This document shows positions 54,621 to 64,000 of a stretch of 64,000 nucleotides of DNA, piece by piece (positions within the stretch are counted from its first letter, which is position 1; the number at the start of each line of letters is the position of its first letter). The notes under the pieces were generated by a model. It saw nothing but the letters and a program-made list of their open reading frames with translations, did no database searches and was not told where the DNA came from. The position numbers and the translations under genes were made by a program. The stretch is from Glebionis coronaria (taxonomy: Eukaryota > Streptophyta > Magnoliopsida > Asterales > Asteraceae): NCBI GenBank assembly GCA_025667525.1, contig CM046877.1, positions 30,577,255 through 30,641,254 on the forward strand, in the 5' to 3' direction.

Positions 54621-56700
54621 AAGATCTTGGCTAATGCTGGAATTAATAAGTTACTAATTTATAATTTCTTTATAATTTATGTTTGCCAAATCTTTTAATT
54701 AGGTTTCATGGGAGGTTTTATTTATTGGTGTTTATATGCATGATAAACAATTTACTCGGGTTGATAAATTTTTTGTACCTATAATCTATTATTGGTGTTT
54801 ATATGCGTGTTTATAGGAGAGGGATTGCTGAAAGGACACAAAAAAACCAGAAGATAATAGCAATAAAGAAACCCATGCACGTGGTTGCTGCTGGAAACAC
54901 CACTGATGATAATTACGTATTGAAAATTACAGCTTGGAAAAAAAGAAGGATTTATAAGTGATCCCGAGTTGCTGATCAGCGGGTTGCTGACCATGAGCTG
55001 CTAATCACGGGTATATGTTCTTTTTTCTAATTAAAAACATTCCTTTCTATGCATCAAAAGAGACATAATTAGATGTTTTTGCCAACAATGCATATTTCTG
55101 ATGCTTTTTTGGAAAAAAATCTAAAAATGTGTAATGTGCTCATAGGTACTAGACCTAATGTATTTTTGCAGCCTTTATTTAAGGTTAATTATAAGTTACA
55201 TGTCTAATCCTATGCTGATAGCTACATGTATTACTAAACACTTAACACAAAACTGCTAGAACATTTTGTATGCTTGCACCTTTGACATCTATTTGTAATA
55301 AAACTGCTAGAACATTCTTTTTTGTGTCGCCCTTAACATATGAGCATAGTTTCATATGTGTAATATTTCGTTTTTAGTGTAGTTGTCTTCTCAGCTCGAT
55401 TCGAATTGATATAACGTTTTTAAGCAAAGACTTAATTGTTCTTGGTTATACAAATTTGTTTGGAATTTATGTCTAATTGGCACAAAGCATTTAGAAAGGT
55501 AAAAATATCTATTATACTACATAACCGTACTAATCTAAAAACATCGTGCACGTACCACAAATAAAGGCTAAGGTACAAGTAATCAAGCAAGTAACAAATT
55601 TAACAAACTCTTAACTAAAATAACAAAAATGAAACTACTTAACAATTCTAACAAATTTACCAAATTTAACCAACTAACAAAATGTAACTAATTTTCTAAC
55701 AAAATTACAACTAACTATTTTATAAAAGTAATATGACAAATTTAACAAAGTCTAAATTTCATTAATAGAACAAATTCAATTTCTCTTTTTTTTTTTTTTT
55801 CTAAATTCTAAATCAACTTTTTATAAAAATTTTACTATCTAATAATGAATGCAAAACTAGCAAACATGTCAAACTAGCCTCTCAAACAGTGACTATCTAT
55901 CAACTTTTTATCAAAGTATTACCAAACTCCACTTCATGCAGAAAATCAGTAAATGATTAACTAATATTAAACGAATCAATTCACAAATCTACACGATTAT
56001 CAGTTAACATCCAACAAATAGCAAACAAACAGTTTACCAGCTTAGTCTACTCTACGATTATGAATTAACAGATTAAGCTAAATTCGACAGAAAAGTAAAC
56101 TCAGAGCTTAACCATTCCATCCGTAGTCGAGTCCGTTGATGGCGAAGCTCAGCGCTGAGCTACCTTGAAACAAACACCACTAACTGGTTTCAAACTGTTA
56201 CTGGTACAAATCTTTAAACGAAGTCGCACTATAATGACGTCATTCGTCCTTGATCATCAGGCTACAAGTTTACCTTGATCGTGTTCTTCAACTGATATCG
56301 AGAGATGCTTAAAAAACCAATGTCGCTCTAGTAAATGAACCGCCAAACTTCACTAACTGAGCCACAACTTTAACGAACCAGGACTGAGTCGAAACTAATG
56401 CTAAATCTGAGATGAGCAGTAACTACTCCCTCAATAATCGCATCGACGATAAACTAAATAGAATCTAAACCTCCTACTGTGTTCGCATGAAAAGTAAACA
56501 TCACCAATACACGTCTTGTTCCAGTTATGAACCAAGAACTATGCTACTCGTACTTGTTAATCTCGAACAGTGAACATCAATGGCGGGAATAACGATTCTC
56601 ATGAAATTTACTGATTTTATCAACAAACTATAGTACCACATCTAATGTGAGTATCAATACATCATCTCTCATACAACTTCACTGTTGATATGATATCAAT
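54620..56700. other. No gene seen
   Basis: AT-rich sequence with a run of aacaaa/taacaa words at 55600-55760. No ORF, repeat boundary or RNA recognised. Confidence 0.4.
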
Positions 56701-56940
56701 GACAAAACTTGTAAGAACTCTAGGGTGAATGTAAAGGATAGAAGGAAATTTTATTTCAATGGAAGATTTCTGTTACAAAGTTTGTTCAGCTAACTGACTT
56801 GGGAAACTAACTTGAAAGGGAAAAGTAGTATGTCCTACTGTGTGTGAAAACACACAGTGTGAATGAATGAAAGGAACTGATTTTCTAAAAACTAATGTGT
56901 GTTTTTCTACAACTATTCTACACTTGAAAATGATAACAGA

Positions 56941-56957
56941 CGAAGTATTTATAGCCA
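56941..56957 (-). promoter_or_regulatory. TATA box of a minus-strand LTR or promoter
   Basis: On the minus strand ggctataaatacttcg is followed by a leader ending near an aataaa word (plus-strand position about 56748). A cacgtggcag motif lies about 60 bp upstream. It may be the U3/R of the 3' LTR of the gypsy element at 57-64 kb, but LTR tips were not identified. Confidence 0.35.
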
Positions 56958-57344
56958 AGAATATCATGCAGGGGATGGGCGGTTATGAATTGTTGTATCC
57001 AATGGAAAACTGCCACGTGGCAGAAGTTGATAGGAGTAGAGCATGTTTGATCCGGATCAAGAAAATGGTGATATTTGATTGGTTGTTAGATGGTGGAGTG
57101 GAATTCGGATTTGGCTATTAACTGCTGTTGTAACTTTGTGACTCATTAATATCTTGATTCTTCATTGATTACTGAATATTTGACCCATTAATTTGCCAAT
57201 AATTGCTGTAGTTGCTTGATCCGTGTGAGGGGCTTCCTTGCCTTCTGATTGGTTAACAAGTGATCACATGGATCACTTCTTTCTAAATATGGCAAAATCA
57301 ATCCCTGAAGTTGGCAGATTTTGGCACTTTGTAGTAGACTTGAT

Positions 57345-57689
57345 TTAACTTTGATCTTTTGTCAATATATGCCCACGATCTTCAATAAGCGGCAACTTCA
57401 GTCCCCAGAGTTCATATAATTGGCAAGTAAAATCCTTGAAAGCTTCTTTTGTCCTTTTCTTCGTCTTTTCGTCAAATAAAACCTTGAAAACGCGTCTTTG
57501 TTCCAAAATGTATCTTTTTACCTGAAAAATACAAAAACACAAATACACGCGTAATTCTGATAATTTACAGTTTAATATAAGGTATTTGACTGCGTTTTGA
57601 GTGGTATTTGGATCATTATTGATGAGTGTTTTCACACTTATCAACTCCCCTCCACTTGACCATTGCCATGTCCTCATGCAATGCAACAT
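57345..57689 (-). other. Open frame in the 3' non-coding part of the Athila-like element
   Basis: 114 codons open, but the second half follows an acceptor-like gtatttttcag, and the first half spans gtggaggggagttgataagtg, typical of untranslated gypsy 3' regions. Not recognised as env or any other family. Confidence 0.25.
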
Positions 57690-58326
57690 TTTAAAGCACC
57701 AAGTTACACTTTTCTCATAATTAACCCACCTTGGCCATTATGGAATGCATCTACACTACTCTACACTATATGATGCATGATTTTAAATATTTACAATGCA
57801 ATGCAAAGAAAACAATTCTATTACATTTTTTTTTTTTTTGATTTTATTGAAATGGTTTTGATGGAAATAACTCATAAAGAACTCAATGACTTGGATTAGG
57901 GCTTGGATACCATGAACACTTATCACCCTCAAGTTTCACATTCCCCATACCAAGCTAGTAAATGGGATCATTGCATTCACAAGTAAAAAGTGCATCAACT
58001 TATTCATGACAATTAAATGTGGAACCGGTTATTAATTGAGCAAATTGCTTGTGGGCAAATTTGTCATTATTAAAGTGTGAAATATAAGAAGTGTAAAATC
58101 CAAAAATAAGGAAGCACGGTTTTAATCCTAAGTAATCATCTCATCCATTACTTGAAAAACCGCTCACAATTAATACAAGTCCGTATTAAGAATAATAAGT
58201 CATTCGCCTTATGTGTAAAATCCTCATGTCATGCTTTCATAAGTAACTACACACTCGCTAAAGAAAGAAAAATAAAACTCACGCAATAATTTACATCCGC
58301 ATCTTTTTGAGATTTTGGATCTTCAA

Positions 58327-58400
58327 CCCCGCAACCCGTCAAGGTAATATTGGATTGGAGCAATCTATTGAATCCCCGCAACCCGTCAAGGTAATATTGG
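58327..58400. repeat. 27-bp direct repeat, two copies
   Basis: ccccgcaacccgtcaaggta plus atattgga occurs at 58327 and 58374, offset 47 bp, in the 3' non-coding part of the Athila-like element. Confidence 0.8.
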
Positions 58401-59637
58401 AACTCAATAGTCACTATAATTAACACCACACTGCCCCTCTTGGGAGTCTTGTATATATTTTTTCTTTTCTCTTTTTTTTTTCTAGCCACTCATTTTTTCA
58501 TAAGCCGCTCTTATTTTTCTTTATTCCTCACCAAAAAATTTGCAAAGAAGAAAAGGAAAAACACCCGCTAAATATGGAACATGACATAAGTCTAGTACAC
58601 ATAAAACGTGCTAACTTAGAATCTTAAGACGTACTCATATCAACCATGAATGATTAGCCAAAAATGCATAAGAGATTACAAACCAATTAAAACCGTACTT
58701 GATTATTTATTAACAATTATATACAAGCGAAGAAAATAGAGGTAAAGAAGAGAAGAGTTTAGCCACAAGTAATTGCCATGAAGTCTATCTAGCCCTTTTA
58801 CACTTGCTTCAACTCTATCATTTCCCATTCTCCACAAATTTAAAATTTCAAAGAATGAAATTGGTGGAAGCTTAGCCTAATAGACCAATGAAGGACTACA
58901 TGGTTAAGGATACTAGCTAGAGAGTGCTAAAATAAGCAAACTCGGGTTGAGTCAAAATATCCATGGCGGGCCTAATATGTCAAAGAAATCTAAATTTGTT
59001 AAAACCATGTTTTATTATATTTTTCCTTTTTATATATTTTGATGAAAAATAAAAGAAGAAATATATACAATGCAAATGTGTTATGCAAATGAAAAATGAT
59101 TGATGCAAAAATTATGAATGCATATTTTTGGTGGCCAAAGTAGATTAAAAATTTGAAAAATGTTTGAAAAATTAATTTTCCCAATTATCATGAAGTTAAG
59201 GCAATGGTCTAGGTAAGGTCACTTCGATAGGAATCTCCCCTACACTTAAGATAAACATTGTCCTCAATGTTTAAGAGTATTGGAGTGAACTCCCCTACAC
59301 TTATGACATTGATTACTTTGCTTAACCCAAGTTAAGGAAGAGACAACTAAAGGGTATTCATTTTAAGCACAAGTGTTTGAATATCACGATAGTAAAAACT
59401 AATCGAAGTGAACCAGATACACGGGCCTCCTCCATAAGCTCCAAGCATGAAATGTGAGAGAGCAACCCTTGAAACAAACACCAAAAGACGAAGAAAGGCA
59501 CCCCTCCACTTCAACTCTACTATAACATCCTTTTAATTAAACCTAACCTATTGAAAATCTATTCTACGTTTTCTAACCTAGTTATTCAATGCTTGAGTTT
59601 TTTTAACCCTAAGTCGCTAGCTCGACTCGGCCCCGAA

Positions 59638-62600
59638 TTAAGTTGTCCTTGGGGAAACCATCATGGAGAGTAAAAGATTTACCCTCTTAGGAAAAACTCT
59701 CCATGATAAGGTAAAACAAGTTCTTAAGTACACAAAACCCCATAAATATCCACCAGGATCAAATACATAATTGCCCTCCCAAGAATAGCACATCCCAAAA
59801 GTGGACTTCTTAATCAATGGTGAGGTGGGTGAGGTTTCTTTGTTCATGATTCTTCCCCTTAAGTGTCCCATAAGATGATAAGGTGATACTTTAAAGTTTC
59901 CCACAAGTTTTCCTTTTAATGCATCAAGCGGATACTGAGTTGGCTCAACATTCTCTATACCAGGATCAAAAATCTTTTGCTTCATGGGAAAATAACAGGT
60001 GGTGGGAGCCTTTGAAGATTCTCCTTGATACTTCACATCATGAGAGAAAAGGTATGGAGTAGTAAGGGTCATCACACTTGTAGAGGAAACCACCATTTCT
60101 TTCTTGTTCTTAGAAAACTCCTCATCAAAAACATCATCATATGGTGACATAAAGAATCTCTCCAATTCAACATCCAAATGATACAAGTCACTATCATCTT
60201 GAAACTTCTCAAACATTGGTTCATCAAGTGAAGGCTCAAAGAGATTGTGTGAATTGGTTTGTAAGAAAGGCGGTGAAATTAGTGAAGCAGTTTGGTTTTG
60301 AGGTGTTTCACAAGGTGTGTAAGAAGGAGTAATATGTGAAGGTTCATGAGAAGGTTGAGTGGGAATGGAATCTCCATAAAGCAATCTTTCTATTTCACGA
60401 ATATCCTCATCCCAATTAGAAGAAAATGTATCAACCACAATATCATCCCTCTGAAGATAAGCTTCAATCTCCTCATTAATCAACTCATCTTCACTAAGCA
60501 TTCTTTCAATCTCACGAATATCCTCATCCCAATTTGAAGAAGATGTATCAATCACAATATCATCCCTCTTAAGATAATCTTCAATTTGTTTATCTATCAA
60601 TTCATCCTCACTAAGCAATCTTTCAATCTCAAGAACCTTATCACTCTCATCAATGATAGAACCCTCCTCATCATGATAGCCATCATAGATTGGCATATCA
60701 AGTATTGGTGTTTCAAAAGGTATCTCCTCAAAACTCAAGGTAGTATGATCATCAAATAATGGAGGCTCAAAAATGGAGAACTCATCATCACTATATTCAT
60801 CATAAATTGGTGTATCAAAAAGAGGTGGTTCATCATAACTAGAATCCTCATTTGCTTCCTCATTTGTGTTGAAAATATGATTCAAATCTCCAAAATGAAA
60901 TTGTTGGGGTTCATGAATATTCAATGAGGAAGTAATGGAGGCTAGTGTCTCAACATAAGGAAGATCATATTCACCACTCTTACAAGCTTCATGAAAGTAT
61001 TCATTACACACCTCATCAAGAATATCAACGTGATTCACCTCTTTATCAAGAATATCAACATGCTTAACCGTCTCAGGCTCATCGGATTTCTTAGACAATT
61101 TTCCCATGTTAAACACAATCTTTTGATCTTCCACCCTCATAATAAGTTCCCCCTCCGCCACATCAATAAGAGTACGACCCGTCCTTAAAAAGGGTCTACC
61201 AACAATAAGAGGAACTCTCGGGTCCATATCATAATCAACCACTACAAAATCCGCGGGAAAGGTAAACTTGTCAACCCCTACAAACACATCCTCCGCTATG
61301 CCTACTGGATAAGCTATAGTACGATTAGCTAACTCAAGTGTCATCCTAGTAGGTGTGAGCTCGGGAAGTGAAAGTCTTTTCCAAAGCGATAATGGCATGA
61401 GATTGATACTTGCCCCAAGATCCGCTAGTGCCATGCAATTTTCCACCCCAGGAAAATTACAAGGTATCAAGAAGCGCCCAGGATCTCCAAGTTTTGTTGG
61501 TAAGGTTTTAAGTAGCACGGCGGAACAATTTTCATTAAGGGATGTGTTAGGCAAATCAACCAATTTTTCCTTGTTTGAAAGTAAATCCTTGAACATCTTA
61601 GCAAACTTTGGCATATATGCAAGAGCTTCTGCAAAGGAGATGTTTATGTTAAGTTGCTTGAACATCCTCAAAAAATTGGAGACTTGTATATCATCCTTGT
61701 TTTTCAATTTGTCCTTTCTCAATCTTGAAGGGTAAGGAAGGTTTGGTTTTGGTGTAGGTGGGATAGGTGTTGTAGTAGAAGATTTTTCTTTGTTAGCTTC
61801 TTCATTGGGAGTTGTGGAAGGTAAAGGAGAAGTGGGAATAGGTTGAGAAGGTATGTTGGATTGGATAGGAGCATTTGAAGATGGTGAAGTAGATGTAAAA
61901 GGCTTGTCACAAGTAGGAACACAAGTGGGTTGAACAATAGGAGGTTTAGGAGGTGAAGGATCCTTTGTTGTCTTTCCACTTCTTGTTGTAATAGCATTGA
62001 CATTGGCCCTTGGATTTGTTTGTGTGTTGGAAGGTAAAGCTCCTTGTTGTCTTTGATTTAATGCCATCAAAAGTTTATTGAATTGGTCATTCATTTTCTT
62101 GTCTATAGCTTGGAATTTCCTTTCATTCTCTTGATTCATCTTTTGCAAAAGATCCATTGTGTTTAACTCTTGTGGCACATAACCTTGAAAACCTTGAGGT
62201 TGGAAAGGTAAAGGGTGGGAGTTAAATCCTTGATTTGGTGGATAAAAGGTATTTGCTTGAGGTTGAAATTGATTGGGTGCCTTGTAGGTATTTCCTTGGT
62301 ATGGTTGTCTTTGCCCTTGATTCCTTGCTAAAATTTGAGGAGGATTTTGTGGAATTTGGGTGGGTGGTTGGGGTGGGAAGCCGGGTGGAGTAAGGTAATT
62401 TTGGGATTTGTAAGAAAGGTTGTTTGGATTGATGTTAGGCTTAAAGTGTTCACGGTGTTCCTCTTGATAAGCATAACATTCCCTTTGATAGCCTTGAACT
62501 TTATCACATTGTTGGTAGGAATGGGGACCTCCACAAGTCTCACATGAAAGAGCAATAGCATTCACATCATTGGTGGAATTCTTGTTCAAAAAGAGTTCAC

Positions 62601-63339
62601 AAAATTTCATGAGTGTGTTGGTCATAGTATCAAGCTTTTGAGAGATCATGTTTTCTATTGGAGGAGTAACACTCTCTTGCACCACATGGACTCTCTCATC
62701 AATTTGTGTGTTAGCTTGCACCATCGATTTGTTCTCAATAATGTCCCAAGCTTCTTGAAAGGATTTAGAGAAAAGATTTCCACCCGCGGAAGAGTTGAGT
62801 AAATCTTGGTGGTGTGGTCTTAATCCATTATAGAAAGTGTTGAGTTGGTAAACCTCATCGAATCCATGATTTGGACATTTCCTCAACAACTCCTTGAAAT
62901 CCTCCCAAGCCTCACTAAATGTTTGATCATTCCTTTGTTGAAAACCAATAATTAATTTTCTCAAAGCCGTAGTTCTTGATGGAGGAAAGAACTGGTTCAA
63001 AAACTTCTTCCTTAAATCCTCCCAAGTGAAGATGCTCTTAGATGGTTGCCTATCATACCAATTTCTAGCAAGACCCTCTAAAGAGAATGGGAATAGGATC
63101 ATCTTAATAGCATCAGGAGGGACCCCATCATACTTAAGTGTATTGCAAAGTAACAAGAACCTCTTAATATGGTCGTGGGGGTCATCTATGGATCTCCCTA
63201 AGAAGGGGCTAGAAGAAACCAAAGTGATCATGTGGACATTAAGCTCAAAAGTCTGTGCGGTTATTTCAGGTATAACGATGGCGTCGGCATTTCCCTCTAC
63301 TCTCGATTGGAAAATCTCCATAAGAGTACGTTGATCCAT
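59638..63339 (-). CDS. Gag-protease polyprotein of an Athila-like retrotransposon
   Basis: 1,233 codons, uninterrupted. The frame is open up to 63540, but MDQRTLMEIF at 63339 is chosen as start because homologous gags begin near such a motif and the 67 codons above look like leader. Domains: gag capsid-like region about 28-205 (LFPFSLEGLARNWYDR, FFPPSRTTALR, EAWEDFKELLRKCPNHGF); a zinc knuckle C266-x2-C269-x3-H273-x4-C278; a Pro/Gln-rich linker 310-545; an aspartic protease about 635-745 with catalytic ADLGAS (Asp640) and the LIVGRPFLRTGR flap/helix region. Then comes an acidic tail with 39-residue repeats at 904, 943 and 982 (EIERLLSEDELI..RDDIV..SSNWDEDIR). Gag packages RNA; the protease would process the polyprotein. 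The frame stops after residue 1233 without reverse transcriptase, so the element would depend on enzymes from a relative. Confidence 0.9.
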   Translation of the reverse strand: MDQRTLMEIFQSRVEGNADAIVIPEITAQTFELNVHMITLVSSSPFLGRSIDDPHDHIKRFLLLCNTLKYDGVPPDAIKMILFPFSLEGLARNWYDRQPSKSIFTWEDLRKKFLNQFFPPSRTTALRKLIIGFQQRNDQTFSEAWEDFKELLRKCPNHGFDEVYQLNTFYNGLRPHHQDLLNSSAGGNLFSKSFQEAWDIIENKSMVQANTQIDERVHVVQESVTPPIENMISQKLDTMTNTLMKFCELFLNKNSTNDVNAIALSCETCGGPHSYQQCDKVQGYQRECYAYQEEHREHFKPNINPNNLSYKSQNYLTPPGFPPQPPTQIPQNPPQILARNQGQRQPYQGNTYKAPNQFQPQANTFYPPNQGFNSHPLPFQPQGFQGYVPQELNTMDLLQKMNQENERKFQAIDKKMNDQFNKLLMALNQRQQGALPSNTQTNPRANVNAITTRSGKTTKDPSPPKPPIVQPTCVPTCDKPFTSTSPSSNAPIQSNIPSQPIPTSPLPSTTPNEEANKEKSSTTTPIPPTPKPNLPYPSRLRKDKLKNKDDIQVSNFLRMFKQLNINISFAEALAYMPKFAKMFKDLLSNKEKLVDLPNTSLNENCSAVLLKTLPTKLGDPGRFLIPCNFPGVENCMALADLGASINLMPLSLWKRLSLPELTPTRMTLELANRTIAYPVGIAEDVFVGVDKFTFPADFVVVDYDMDPRVPLIVGRPFLRTGRTLIDVAEGELIMRVEDQKIVFNMGKLSKKSDEPETVKHVDILDKEVNHVDILDEVCNEYFHEACKSGEYDLPYVETLASITSSLNIHEPQQFHFGDLNHIFNTNEEANEDSSYDEPPLFDTPIYDEYSDDEFSIFEPPLFDDHTTLSFEEIPFETPILDMPIYDGYHDEEGSIIDESDKVLEIERLLSEDELIDKQIEDYLKRDDIVIDTSSSNWDEDIREIERMLSEDELINEEIEAYLQRDDIVVDTFSSNWDEDIREIERLLYGDSIPTQPSHEPSHITPSYTPCETPQNQTASLISPPFLQTNSHNLFEPSLDEPMFEKFQDDSDLYHLDVELERFFMSPYDDVFDEEFSKNKKEMVVSSTSVMTLTTPYLFSHDVKYQGESSKAPTTCYFPMKQKIFDPGIENVEPTQYPLDALKGKLVGNFKVSPYHLMGHLRGRIMNKETSPTSPLIKKSTFGMCYSWEGNYVFDPGGYLWGFVYLRTCFTLSWRVFPKRVNLLLSMMVSPRTT

Positions 63340-64000
63340 GGCTACAAAATGGTCGAATGTATATACAAGTGAAATGACGTCAAAAAGCTTCCTCGGGGAA
63401 GGAAGTGATACACCAAAGGTGGTATGTTTACACGCGTGCGAGTACACGTGTAAGTAAACACGAGGAATGAGGGAGTAGCCCTCGGTCGACTTTGAAAAGA
63501 ATAAGATTATCCTCTTCGAGTTTCGATATGAAATATCCACAAGAAAGTATATATATAATTACTACTTGGGTGCAAGACCTCCAATTAAGCCTTCCTTCTT
63601 AGAATACGCACTAGTGAACGGGGGGTTAGGTGGCGCGAAGCACTTAAGTACCTATTAACCCTTAGACGGCATTTTATAGCACGTCGCCTTTCTATTCACT
63701 TTAGTAGTTTGTATTCTTCGAATTATTGCCAATTGGAAGTATTTATCTATTCTTGCTTAATTAAATTGGATCGATACGCGTGTCAAGGACCGGAACGCCC
63801 CTCAACACGGTGTATTGCCTCGGCAATACTTATGGAGAATAGGTAACTTGGTTGTTCTTATACGTATACTTATTTACATATAATAATATATAGAAAATAT
63901 TTTTGTATTTATTTGATTTTTTTAAGAAAAATACTATATCTACGTAAAAACCGATAAAAACGAATAATATATATTTTTGGGTGTAATCTTTTAGGAAAAA
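63340..64000 (-). other. Leader of the Athila-like element
   Basis: Non-coding sequence between the window edge and the gag start. Features are a pyrimidine-rich stretch on the minus strand near 63490-63420 and cgttccggtccttgacacgc near 63800-63780. No primer-binding site or LTR end could be assigned. Confidence 0.4.

Larger units (their letters stand above)
57130..64000 (-). mobile_element. Athila-like Ty3/gypsy element, partial, gag-protease only
   Basis: The minus-strand order is leader (64000-63340), gag-protease ORF (63339-59638), then 3' non-coding sequence with the typical phrase ttgaggacaatgtttatctt followed by aagtgtaggggag (59275-59235), and aagtggaggggagttgataa near 57650. LTR tips and primer-binding site were not recognised; the 5' LTR probably lies beyond 64000. 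No reverse transcriptase, RNase H or integrase is seen anywhere in the 57-64 kb span. Confidence 0.75.

Noticed and set aside
59999..63334. Plus-strand frames of 60-126 codons (for example 61355-61735, 63026-63334) and minus frames in other phases
   Set aside because: All are shadows of the gag-protease frame on the minus strand.

Overview
This looks like nuclear DNA of a flowering plant, probably a core eudicot. It is AT-rich, has intron-split genes with GT..AG junctions, and is crowded with plant transposon families. The lineage is not fixed by anything I can see; Asteraceae is a guess from the style of the Athila-like gag. Only one gene appears intact: a TATA-binding protein (TBP) gene on the + strand with nine exons (5637-9520). 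It has a helically phased cluster of GCCCA (site II-like) boxes and a duplicated TATA module upstream. A DNA-level, intron-containing but badly deleted TBP copy lies 24 kb downstream (31.8-33.6 kb).

Layout. 0-5 kb: microsatellite, a (TA)n-bracketed TIR element, a Harbinger-like MITE, a copia 3' LTR and another TIR element. 5.27-9.8 kb: TBP. 10-11.3 kb: a non-autonomous Helitron and a SINE with an 18-bp target duplication. 11.3-22.93 kb: an older minus-strand LTR split by a complete 9,972-bp Ty3/gypsy chromovirus-type element (12700-22671, 5-bp target duplication ATATT, LTRs about 2.65 kb). Its LTRs are nearly identical while its coding region is wrecked. 23.8-25.6 kb: tandem Helitron 3' ends, a second SINE and a Stowaway-type MITE. 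25.6-31.8 kb: a roughly 3-kb tandem duplication carrying two orphan first exons and nine copies of a long foldback hairpin, then a large palindromic element. 34-40.4 kb: several copies of a ctcgag-rich repeat, a gag fragment, and Helitron ends including one complete minus-strand Helitron.

40.6-49.9 kb: mostly featureless, with a 73-bp tandem repeat leading into a copia 3' LTR and one exon-like segment. 49.9-54 kb: two more TIR elements set inside (TA)n arrays, a 54-bp minisatellite and Helitron ends that abut (TA)n. 57-64 kb: a minus-strand Athila-like Ty3/gypsy element with an intact 1233-codon gag-protease reading frame but no reverse transcriptase.

The most interesting signals are the repeated association of TIR elements and Helitron ends with long (TA)n arrays, the nine-hairpin foldback array, the young-LTR/dead-body chromovirus, and the gag-protease-only Athila-like element. 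I see no operon, CRISPR array or wholly new gene system. All counts were made by eye.
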